From: Rhodospirillales bacterium
Lineage (GTDB): Bacteria; Pseudomonadota; Alphaproteobacteria; CACIAM-22H2
Length of the DNA: 11,264 bases
Direction of reading: 5' to 3'
Assembly (NCBI GenBank): GCA_016195145.1
Contig: JACQAF010000217.1
Coordinates: 1 to 11,264, forward strand
Positions 1-5,728 of this stretch are shown here, piece by piece. Made by a program: the position numbers and the translations under genes. The notes below the pieces were generated by a model that was given only the letters and a program-made list of their open reading frames with translations, ran no database searches and had not been told where the DNA came from. Position 1 is the stretch's first letter; every line of letters starts with the position of its first letter.

Positions 1-929
1 CACTCCCCCGCTGGCAGGCTCTCGATCAGGGCGACCGCCCGCGTCTGGTCGTCCCGGTCCTCGCTATGGACGAACGGCATATAGAAGAACAAGCTCGCTA
101 TCGGCATGACAGCCTGATCGAACCCATGGTCGACGGCACGGCGCGCCATCGACAGCGCCTTTGCGTCGGTGGCGAAGGCGCGCGGTTCGCCGCGGAACAG
201 GTTGCGCGGAAACTGATCGAGGAGAAGAAGTAACGCCAGCGTCCCCTTGGGCGTCGCCACGGCCGGGTCGAGATCGCCATGCGCCGCCGCGACGACCAGC
301 GGAAAAAGCTGCGCGCGGATTTTGGCATCGAACGTCGCATCCTTTTCGAACCAGATGTCGCGCCGGTTGCCGTGATCCGGGTGATCGGGCGGCAGGAACC
401 AGAAATCGAGCACTGCCGGAATCCACGAACCGCTGGCGACAAGGCCAGCCCGGCTCCGATCGCGCGCCCACACGAAGCCCATCAGCGGCACCACCAGCCA
501 TTGCACGAGCGGCGCCACGCCGAGACTGAACCCGAGATTGAGCGGCGTAATCGTCGGCATGCCGCCGGCATAGGCCCAGTTCTTGCTGATCGTCGTGTTG
601 TACCACTCGCTATAGGCCGTAAATCCGATGCCGAGCGCGACCGCTAGCACGGCCACGCGGCGATAATCCTGCGCCGGCCAGCCGCCCCGCCCAGCGACGA
701 TCAGCGCCACGACCAGCGAGGCGACGGCGATCAGCACGTCGCCAGCCGTGCAATGGAGAACGGCGAAGGCGATTTGCCCCGGCGTGCCCGTGGTCCATAG
801 CGTGTAGAGCGGCAATTGCGCCACCTCCCACACCAGATTGATCAGCACGATGAACAGCAGATAGCGACGGATCAGGCCAAGCCAGCCAGCGTCGATTGCT
901 GTCGTTGTCGGGCCGCCAGTATCGGTCAT
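1..929 (-). CDS. Membrane protein fused to a DUF924 domain (partial, runs off left edge)
   Basis: The reading frame is open from the ATG at 929 to the window edge (309 codons). Residues about 20-158 form a membrane protein with roughly four hydrophobic helices (about 22-42, 54-80, 90-105, 137-155). It contains a conserved-looking stretch (NLVWEVAQLPLYTLW, then TAYSEWYNT) of the kind seen in uncharacterised alphaproteobacterial membrane proteins. From about residue 172 the sequence becomes a typical DUF924 protein: VLDFWF, DIWFEKD, the LLLLDQFPRNLFRG signature, then MPFVHSED. DUF924 is a soluble, all-helical, TPR-like family of unknown function, normally a stand-alone protein of about 180-200 aa. 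The fusion is in frame with no stop. A DUF924 start at an internal GTG (about residue 173) cannot be excluded. The start is supported by a GAGGA ribosome site and by an ATGA overlap with the 54-aa gene upstream. Family identity is by recall of motifs; the function is unknown. Confidence 0.8.
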   Translation of the reverse strand, partial: MTDTGGPTTTAIDAGWLGLIRRYLLFIVLINLVWEVAQLPLYTLWTTGTPGQIAFAVLHCTAGDVLIAVASLVVALIVAGRGGWPAQDYRRVAVLAVALGIGFTAYSEWYNTTISKNWAYAGGMPTITPLNLGFSLGVAPLVQWLVVPLMGFVWARDRSRAGLVASGSWIPAVLDFWFLPPDHPDHGNRRDIWFEKDATFDAKIRAQLFPLVVAAAHGDLDPAVATPKGTLALLLLLDQFPRNLFRGEPRAFATDAKALSMARRAVDHGFDQAVMPIASLFFYMPFVHSEDRDDQTRAVALIESLPAGE

Positions 930-1090
930 TCCTCGCTCCCCGCTGGCCCGGTTTTGTCATTGCCGTTGCGCCCACGCGCCTGCGCCTTGCGGCGACGCAA
1001 ATTTTCGCGCAGCGCCTCGGCCTCGCGCGCCCGCCGCGCGGCCTCGGCCGCTTGCGCCGCATCGCCTTTGGCGGAACCGGCTTTGGTCAT
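926..1090 (-). CDS. Small basic, helical RRRKAQ-motif protein (54 aa)
   Basis: The predicted product is a 54-aa soluble protein rich in Ala, Arg and Glu. It has a long amphipathic helix (about residues 9-38) ending in ALRENLRRRKAQARGR. This Lys/Arg-rich motif recurs in short uncharacterised proteins of Alphaproteobacteria; a nucleic-acid-binding role is only a guess from charge. I chose the ATG at 1090 because an AAGAGGA ribosome site sits 8 bases upstream. A longer frame from 1168 would add an N-terminus with no such signal. The stop codon overlaps the ATG of the membrane-DUF924 gene (ATGA at 926-929), so the two are probably translationally coupled in one operon. The length is near the lower limit for confident gene calling, but the frame, ribosome site and overlap agree. 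Confidence 0.7.
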   Translation of the reverse strand: MTKAGSAKGDAAQAAEAARRAREAEALRENLRRRKAQARGRNGNDKTGPAGSEE

Positions 1091-1207
1091 CCGGGAATCC
1101 TCTTCGCGCATCTCTTCTCCAAGACAGGGCAACAACCTAGCTTTTTTTTGCGGCCGTGACAGACTCAATTATCCGGCCGGCCGCCGGGACATTAGGGCGG
1201 AAGAAAC

Positions 1208-2290
1208 ATGATCCCACGCCGATTGACGCGCCGCCGGTTTCTTCGCACTGCATCGCTCGCCGGGCTCGGCGTCGCCGCCGGCTGTGCAGCGCCATTCAGG
1301 ATTGCGCCCCGAACCGCCAAGACCCCGATCGAGCATCTGATCGTCATCCTGCGCGAGAACCACAGCTACGACAATTATTTCGCCGAATTTCCTGGCGGCA
1401 ACGGGGCGGCCATCGCGCCGCGCTGCAAGGACACCCACCCCGACCCGCCGCATAACCGGCGCGCGGCCCTGCTCAGTAGCGCCATCGACGAGCGCGGCTA
1501 TTGCCAGTACCGCGAGGAGGACATCCCGAATTACTGGGCCTATGCGCGCGAATACGTTCTCTGCGACAATTATTTCGCCGACATTCTCGGCCCGTCCATC
1601 CCCAATTATTTTCCGCTGATGGGCGCCGAGCCGCCGTTTCTCGACAATCCGCGAAGCCGCACGAAAAACCAGTTCCGCACGCCGACCATTGCCGACCAGC
1701 TTTCCGCCCGGGGAATCGGCTGGCGCAATTATGACGACGGGATCGTCATGGTCTCGATGTTCAAGGGCCCCTTCGCCAGCGGCAACATCGTCGCCGGCGA
1801 CCGTTTCATGGGCGACGCGCGCGGCGGCCGGCTGTCGGCCGTCTCATGGCTCACGCCCTCGATCCGCGACAGCGAGCACCCGCCCCACAGCGTCCGCCGG
1901 GGGGAGGACTGGACCGTCCGCCGGATCAACGCCGTCATGCAGGGGCCGCAATGGGCGCGGTCGGCGATCCTGATCGTCTACGACGAATGGGGCGGATTCT
2001 GGGATCACGTCGCGCCGCCGGCGATCGAGTTCGAGCCGGCCGCGCAGGGGGCGCCGGCGCCGATCCGCTACGGCTATCGCGTGCCGTGTCTCGTCGTCTC
2101 GCCCTATGCCCGGCGCGGCGCGGTTTCGCACACGTTGTATTCGCACGCGAGCGTGGCGCGCACCATCGGCCGGATTTTCGACCTGCCGCCGCTCGGCCGC
2201 TACGACGCCGCAGCCAACGACCTGCTGGATTGTTTCGATTTCGCGCAGAAGCCGCGCGCGCCGCTGATCCTCGCCCCGCGCGATGGGTAG
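1208..2290 (+). CDS. Tat-exported lipoprotein phosphoesterase (phospholipase C/acid phosphatase family)
   Basis: The 360-aa product belongs to the alkaline-phosphatase-like phosphoesterase family that includes bacterial phospholipases C and AcpA-type acid phosphatases. It should hydrolyse phosphate esters outside the cytoplasm. The N-terminus has a twin-arginine motif (T7 RRRFLR), a hydrophobic stretch and a lipobox-like VAAGC with Cys26, suggesting export by Tat and lipid anchoring. Family motifs in order: ILRENHSYDNYF (E50-N51, metal ligands in the family), GPSIPNYFPLMG with Ser130 as the likely nucleophile, YDEWGGFWDHVAPP (D259-E260, metal ligands), and YSHASVARTI with a conserved His near residue 311. 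At 360 aa it is shorter than the large PLC enzymes, which carry extra C-terminal domains. The substrate cannot be told. It is transcribed divergently from the 54-aa gene and is probably a single gene, since the next gene has its own promoter. Confidence 0.88.
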   Translation: MIPRRLTRRRFLRTASLAGLGVAAGCAAPFRIAPRTAKTPIEHLIVILRENHSYDNYFAEFPGGNGAAIAPRCKDTHPDPPHNRRAALLSSAIDERGYCQYREEDIPNYWAYAREYVLCDNYFADILGPSIPNYFPLMGAEPPFLDNPRSRTKNQFRTPTIADQLSARGIGWRNYDDGIVMVSMFKGPFASGNIVAGDRFMGDARGGRLSAVSWLTPSIRDSEHPPHSVRRGEDWTVRRINAVMQGPQWARSAILIVYDEWGGFWDHVAPPAIEFEPAAQGAPAPIRYGYRVPCLVVSPYARRGAVSHTLYSHASVARTIGRIFDLPPLGRYDAAANDLLDCFDFAQKPRAPLILAPRDG

Positions 2291-2310
2291 CCGGGGCGCC
2301 TGGCGGCGAT

Positions 2311-2340
2311 TTGACCGCGTGACATCGCTCCGCCTATTTT
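2311..2340 (+). promoter_or_regulatory. Sigma70-like promoter for the small lipoprotein gene
   Basis: TTGACC at 2311-2316 and TATTTT at 2335-2340 are separated by 18 bases. This predicts a transcription start near 2347 and a leader of about 60 bases before the ATG at 2406. The site lies just after the phosphoesterase stop, so the lipoprotein gene can be transcribed independently. Prediction from sequence only. Confidence 0.45.
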
Positions 2341-2405
2341 GCACGGCGACTACGGCGCACCGACCGCATCCCGGCCGGAGCGACGCACACGACAGGACGG
2401 ACTTC

Positions 2406-2561
2406 ATGCGGTCGAGGACACTGAAATTCTGTTTGCTTGTCGGCCTTGCCTCGATGATGGCGGGTTGCGAAACTGTGAGCAGCATCGACCTGACCTCGAC
2501 AGTCGGCCAGGCATTGCGCGGCTGGTGCAAGAGCCAGCCGAATTGCAGTGCCGGCGACTAG
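2406..2561 (+). CDS. Small lipoprotein (51 aa)
   Basis: This is a short predicted lipoprotein. A positively charged start (MRSRTLK) and a hydrophobic core (FCLLVGLASM) lead to the lipobox MAGC, with Cys21 as the lipidated residue. The mature part is only about 30 residues and has two further cysteines (Cys41 in GWC, Cys47 in PNC) that could form a disulfide in the periplasm. I chose the ATG at 2406 because the signal peptide starts there and an AGGA ribosome site lies about 8 bases upstream. A longer frame from 2283 would place the signal peptide internally. It follows the phosphoesterase by 115 bases with its own promoter-like sequence. The function is unknown; such small lipoproteins are often envelope-associated. 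Confidence 0.72.
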   Translation: MRSRTLKFCLLVGLASMMAGCETVSSIDLTSTVGQALRGWCKSQPNCSAGD

Positions 2562-2777
2562 GAGCCTGTCTGCGTAACGAACGGAGCGGTATTGCCTGGG
2601 ACATGGTCGATGAAAATGACCGGCAGGCCAAGCCCCGGAACACGTTGAGCCAGAGGTCGCGGTTCTTCGCCTTGAGCAGGGCCGACAGCGCCATGGCCGA
2701 ACTATAGCGACTATGCGGAAAGTCCGCCTGTCGGCTTTCGGGCGTCGTCTATGCGATTTACCCTGCCTTCGACAAAA
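2562..2777. other. Gene-poor stretch, possible degenerate remnant
   Basis: I see no convincing gene in these 216 bases. A minus-strand reading (ending in AKNRDLWLNVFRGLA, about 2610-2694) has no ribosome site and no family I recognise; it could be the relic of an inserted gene. The left edge (GAGCCTGTCTGCGTAAC, about 2571-2587) resembles the terminal repeat of some IS5-group insertion sequences, but I find no matching inverted partner nearby. A small hairpin (GCGGA/TCCGC, 2715-2727) lies downstream of doxX without a T-run, so it is at best a weak terminator for the minus strand. Confidence 0.3.
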
Positions 2778-3236
2778 TCAGGGGATACGCCCTTCGTTTG
2801 TCGGCGATCGGAGGCTGAACAGTTGGAACGGCGACGAAATCGAAGGTGAAAGCGCATAGGGCCCATCGCCAAGCAAGGCCTGGGCAATGCACAGAACGAA
2901 CAGGTATACCGGAAACTCCCAGCCGCCGCCCGGGAAGCTGAACAACCAACCGTTCCACATATGCACGTAGACCACCGAACCGACGACGATCGGCGTGAGC
3001 GCCATGGCCACCCAGCGCGCCTGGACGCCGAGGATAAGCAGAATACCCCCGACCGTCTCCATGGCGACGACGACATGGGTGAGCCAACTCGGTAGTCCAA
3101 GGGAAACGAAGAACTGCACCAGCCCCGTCATGCCGAAGGTAAAAAAAGCAACGACGAAGCCGTGGGCGAAAAACAACACACCCAATGCGAGGCGCAGAAG
3201 GAATACACCGAGACGGGCCTGTGTGAAATCAGTCAT
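2778..3236 (-). CDS. DoxX family membrane protein
   Basis: The 152-aa product is a four-helix inner-membrane protein of the DoxX/DoxD-like family. Hydrophobic segments lie at about residues 10-33, 52-72, 75-92 and 108-124. Family features include the LRLALGVLFFAHG stretch in helix 1 and AMETVGGILLILG (Glu60) in helix 2. DoxX proteins are linked to quinone-dependent redox, sulfur metabolism or oxidative-stress complexes in some bacteria, but the role here is not defined. I chose the ATG at 3236 because GGAG lies 9 bases upstream; an ATG five codons earlier has no ribosome site. The C-terminal tail (about 20 residues after LLGDGPYALSPS) looks non-conserved. Base composition is somewhat more AT-rich than in neighbouring genes. 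The gene has a strong predicted promoter with a palindrome at the start site. Confidence 0.85.
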   Translation of the reverse strand: MTDFTQARLGVFLLRLALGVLFFAHGFVVAFFTFGMTGLVQFFVSLGLPSWLTHVVVAMETVGGILLILGVQARWVAMALTPIVVGSVVYVHMWNGWLFSFPGGGWEFPVYLFVLCIAQALLGDGPYALSPSISSPFQLFSLRSPTNEGRIP

Positions 3237-3249
3237 TTTCGCTATCTCC

Positions 3250-3261
3250 ATGCATATGCAT
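3250..3261. promoter_or_regulatory. Perfect 12-bp palindrome at the doxX start site (putative operator)
   Basis: ATGCATATGCAT is exactly self-complementary. It lies two bases downstream of the predicted -10 box, across the expected transcription start, which is where a dimeric repressor would block transcription. The regulator is not identifiable from the window. Confidence 0.5.
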
Positions 3262-3263
3262 TA

Positions 3264-3292
3264 AAAATAGATGCGTCGGCATTGAATGTCAA
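3264..3292 (-). promoter_or_regulatory. Near-consensus sigma70 promoter of doxX
   Basis: Reading the minus strand, a perfect TTGACA (3287-3292) is followed by a 17-base spacer and TATTTT (3264-3269). The predicted start is near 3257, giving a short leader before the ATG at 3236. This is the best promoter match in the window, in a locally AT-rich patch. Confidence 0.7.
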
Positions 3293-3595
3293 GTTTGTGC
3301 GAAGGCGCAGTCCGATAAAATGGCGCAATGCCCCAATCCACACTGTCGGTCGCCTCATCCGGGCCTGGACGAATCTGGTCAAAGCCCAGCGTCGTGTCCT
3401 CGGCGCCGTCGAGGGGGGTCGGTGAAGTTGCGTTGTGCGCGGTCGGACGGTCCACCGTCGGGAGCGCGCCGCGGCCTGCCGCTCTCATCATGCCCGAGGA
3501 CGGTCCCTCGCCCGATCTCGCCGCCACCGCCGGCGAAGGAAGCTGGCTGATGTCTCGCCGGCGACGGAACCGCGACGAGAACGCGGGAGCCTTCC
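3293..3595. other. Unassigned intergenic stretch
   Basis: About 300 bases lie between the doxX promoter and the 3' end of the persulfide dioxygenase gene. Open frames exist on both strands (plus 3328-3621; minus 3261-3527), but none has a ribosome site or a recognisable family. The plus frame would also run into the end of the dioxygenase gene. The only clear structure is an inverted repeat at 3528-3563. It may be decayed coding sequence or long untranslated DNA. Confidence 0.4.
3528..3563. repeat. 9-bp perfect inverted repeat (stem-loop) beyond the dioxygenase stop
   Basis: CGCCGGCGA (3528-3536) pairs exactly with TCGCCGGCG (3555-3563) across an 18-base loop. It lies about 33 bases after the persulfide dioxygenase stop on the minus strand, so it could stabilise or end that transcript. 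There is no T-run, so it is not a classical intrinsic terminator. Confidence 0.4.
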
Positions 3596-4483
3596 CTATA
3601 TCCGGTTCAGCGGAATCTTGAAGTAGACCGTGCCGTTGTTTTCCGCCGCCGGCAGGTGGCCGGCGCGGATATTGACCTGCAGCGAAGGCAGCAGCAGCGC
3701 CGGCGCGCCCAGCGTCTTGTCGCGCGCGGTGCGGAAAGCGACGAAGTCGTCTTCGGTCACGCCGTCCTTCACATGGACGTTCGCCTTGCGCTGCTCGGCC
3801 ACCGTGGTCTCGAAGGCGACGGCCCGCCCGCCCGGCTGATAATCATGGCACATGAACAGCCGGGTTTCCGGCGGCAACGACAGGATGCGCCGGATCGACC
3901 GGAAGAGCAGGCGCGCATCGCCGCCGGGAAAATCGGCCCGCGCCGTGCCGTAATCGGGCATGAACAGCGTATCGCCGACAAACGCCGCCTTCGGCCCCGC
4001 CCCGCCGTCGACGATATAGGTCTTGCAGGCCGGCGTATGGCCGGGTGTGTTCCAGACGGTCACGTCGAACGTGCCGATCTTGAACCGTTCGCCATCGTCG
4101 AACAGGTGGTCGAACTGCGACCCGTCGATCGGAAAATCGGGTTCGAGATTGAAAATTTCTTTCCAGGTTTTCTGCACGCCTGCGATCAGCGCGCCGATGG
4201 CGATCCGCCCGCCGAGTTTCGATTTCAGATAGGGTGCAGCCGACAGATGGTCGGCATGGGCATGGGTTTCCAGAAGCCACTCGATCTTGTAGCCGGCCGC
4301 CGCCGCGATCAGCTTGTCTGCCGATGCGGTCGAGATACGCCCGGCCCGGGCATCGTAATCGAGCACCGAATCGATGATCGCGGCTGTTTTGGTTGCCGGA
4401 TCGACGACGAGGTAGCTGACCGTGCTGGTCGCCGAGTCGAAAAAGCCGGTTATCTGCGGGCTGGAAGCGGATTTTGGGGTCAT
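3596..4483 (-). CDS. blh: Metallo-beta-lactamase-fold persulfide dioxygenase (ETHE1/Blh type)
   Basis: The 295-aa cytoplasmic enzyme probably oxidises glutathione persulfide with O2 to sulfite and glutathione. Metal-binding motifs of the MBL fold are all present: THAHADHL (His74, His76, Asp78, His79), TPGHTPAC (His149), VGDTLF (Asp171) and MCHDY (His213). The N-terminal sequence FFDSATSTVSYLVVDPATKTAAIIDSVLDYD and the block FMPDYGTARADFPGGDA are typical of the persulfide dioxygenase/Blh group, not of glyoxalase II. The ATG at 4483 fits the family start, although the leader is C-rich and lacks a clear ribosome site. It is divergent from a rhodanese gene across an AT-rich operator, the arrangement known for BigR-controlled sulfide detoxification genes. 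The sulfite made would be the substrate of the SoeABC enzyme encoded downstream. The family call is strong; the exact substrate is inferred. Confidence 0.88.
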   Translation of the reverse strand: MTPKSASSPQITGFFDSATSTVSYLVVDPATKTAAIIDSVLDYDARAGRISTASADKLIAAAAGYKIEWLLETHAHADHLSAAPYLKSKLGGRIAIGALIAGVQKTWKEIFNLEPDFPIDGSQFDHLFDDGERFKIGTFDVTVWNTPGHTPACKTYIVDGGAGPKAAFVGDTLFMPDYGTARADFPGGDARLLFRSIRRILSLPPETRLFMCHDYQPGGRAVAFETTVAEQRKANVHVKDGVTEDDFVAFRTARDKTLGAPALLLPSLQVNIRAGHLPAAENNGTVYFKIPLNRI

Positions 4484-4506
4484 GGGAAGGGGGTCCAGTC
4501 GGGGGC

Positions 4507-4539
4507 TTGAATTTATATTATGCGCATCTAATATATAAG
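4507..4539. promoter_or_regulatory. AT-rich inverted-repeat operator and divergent promoters (blh / rhodanese)
   Basis: The arms TATATTA (4514-4520) and TAATATA (4529-4535) are perfectly complementary around an 8-base centre that includes the palindrome ATGCGCAT (4520-4527). It sits midway between the two divergent genes. On the plus strand, TTGAAT (4507-4512) with TAATAT (4529-4534) gives a possible promoter for the rhodanese. On the minus strand, TATAAA (4512-4517 read in reverse) is a possible -10 for blh. BigR/SqrR-type ArsR repressors that sense persulfide bind AT-rich palindromes in such promoters, so this is the likely operator. No bigR gene is in the window. Confidence 0.6.
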
Positions 4540-4586
4540 CGTCGTCACAATGCTAACAAGATCGACGGCAACAGGAGACATAGTTT

Positions 4587-4964
4587 ATGACCGCCCAACG
4601 CCTTGAAGAAGTTGACGCTGCGACGGTAAAAGCCTGGCTTGACCGCGGCGAAGCGGTGCTGATCGACGTGCGCGAGATCGGCGAGCATGCCCGCGAGCAC
4701 ATCGCCGGCGCCCGTCTCGTGCCATTATCGACCTTCGACGCCGCCAACGCCAATTTTCCCAATTCGGGCAAGATCGTCCTCCACTGCGCCTCGGGCATCC
4801 GTTCGGCGAAGGCGGGGGAAAAGCTGGTCGCCTCGGGCAAAACCGGGGTCGCCCACCTCAAGGGCGGCCTGCCGGCCTGGAAGAGCGCCGGCTTTCCGAC
4901 CGAATTCAACGCCAAGGCCCCGCTGTCCCTGCCCCGCCAGATGCAGATCATCGCGCCGATCTGA
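4587..4964 (+). CDS. Single-domain rhodanese (C-terminal membrane domain lost)
   Basis: The 125-aa rhodanese-domain sulfurtransferase carries the active-site loop HCASGIRS with catalytic Cys67 and Arg72, the conserved DVRE (residues 27-30) and GGLPAW near residue 95. It would carry sulfane sulfur as a Cys persulfide, for example between thiosulfate, glutathione persulfide and protein thiols. The start is supported by AGGAG 9 bases upstream (in AACAGGAGACATAGTTT). The tail PLSLPRQMQI is the sequence that in rhodanese-DUF2892 proteins leads into a two-helix membrane anchor. Here it stops after four more residues (IAPI), immediately followed by hydrolase sequence in another frame. The protein is therefore probably soluble and C-terminally truncated. 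It shares an operator with the divergent persulfide dioxygenase gene, which supports a role in sulfide/persulfide handling. Confidence 0.87.
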   Translation: MTAQRLEEVDAATVKAWLDRGEAVLIDVREIGEHAREHIAGARLVPLSTFDAANANFPNSGKIVLHCASGIRSAKAGEKLVASGKTGVAHLKGGLPAWKSAGFPTEFNAKAPLSLPRQMQIIAPI

Positions 4965-5041
4965 CCGGCGGCGCGCCGACCCTGCTGACCGGACTGCTCC
5001 ACCGGCCGCCCGGCAATGGACCGTTCGCCGCCATCGTCCTG

Positions 5042-5728
5042 ATGCATGGCTGCGGCGGCATGTATCGCCGCGACGGCTCGGTTGCCCGGCGCGACGAGGC
5101 CTGGGCGCGCGAATTTCGCGATCAGGGCTATATCGTCCTTCAGGTCGACAGTTTCGGCCCGCGCGGCATCGATTCGATTTGCACGCGCATCGACCGCCCG
5201 ATCCAGCCGGCGCGCGAGCGCCGCCGCGATGCCTATGGCGCCCGCGCCTATCTTCAGGGCCTCGCCGGCGTGCGGGCCGACCGTATCGGCCTGATGGGCT
5301 GGTCGAATGGCGGCTCGTCGACCCTGTGGAGCGTGTCGAACAGCAAGGCAGCGCGGGAAATTCTGCCGCCCGGCCCCGATTTTCGCGCCGCCATCGCGTT
5401 CTATCCCGGGTGCTCCGCCGCCCTGCAGGAGCCGAAATGGATGACCCGCGTGCCGCTTTACGTCCTGATCGGCGAAAAGGACGACTGGACGCCGGCCCCG
5501 CCATGCGTCGATCTGGCCCGGCGGACGGCGGGATTCGGCGGGCCGATGGAAATCATCGTCTATCCCGATTCCCATCACGGTTTCGATGCGCCGAACACAC
5601 CGCTTTCCGTCCTCGGTAACATCGCCGCCACCGCTTCGGGCACGGCGACGATCAGCACCAACCCCGTGGCGCGCGCCGACGCCATCCGGCGCGCGAGCAA
5701 CTATTTCGCCCGCCAGCTCAAGGATTAG
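5042..5728 (+). CDS. Dienelactone hydrolase-family alpha/beta hydrolase, 5'-truncated
   Basis: The 228-aa frame from the only ATG encodes most of an alpha/beta hydrolase of the dienelactone hydrolase family. It has HGCGGMYRR (oxyanion region), nucleophile Ser88 in GLMGWSNGGS, Asp148 in IGEKDDWTP and His179 in DSHHGFDAPN. Homologous sequence clearly continues upstream in the same frame back to about 4955 (ADLTGGAPTLLTGLLHRP, then FAAIVL), so the ATG at 5042 falls inside a core beta-strand. No ATG, GTG or TTG start exists in that upstream stretch and there is no ribosome site before 5042. A signal peptide expected in this subfamily is missing. The 5' end appears to have been replaced by the rhodanese gene, so this is probably a non-functional remnant, unless translated by an unusual start or coupled to the rhodanese. 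Its stop overlaps the stop of the convergent glycosylase gene. Confidence 0.75.
   Translation: MHGCGGMYRRDGSVARRDEAWAREFRDQGYIVLQVDSFGPRGIDSICTRIDRPIQPARERRRDAYGARAYLQGLAGVRADRIGLMGWSNGGSSTLWSVSNSKAAREILPPGPDFRAAIAFYPGCSAALQEPKWMTRVPLYVLIGEKDDWTPAPPCVDLARRTAGFGGPMEIIVYPDSHHGFDAPNTPLSVLGNIAATASGTATISTNPVARADAIRRASNYFARQLKD

Noticed and set aside
2519..2540. Hairpin CGGCTGG/CCAGCCG as a terminator
   Set aside because: It lies inside the lipoprotein coding sequence before the stop and has no T-run.
2404..2694. 96-codon minus-strand frame as a transposase fragment
   Set aside because: No transposase motif is visible, it has no ribosome site, and half of it is antisense to the lipoprotein gene. 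It is kept only as a weak hint of a remnant.
3656..4510. 284-codon plus-strand frame opposite the persulfide dioxygenase
   Set aside because: It is antisense to a gene with all its metal-binding motifs, and no recognisable domain is encoded.
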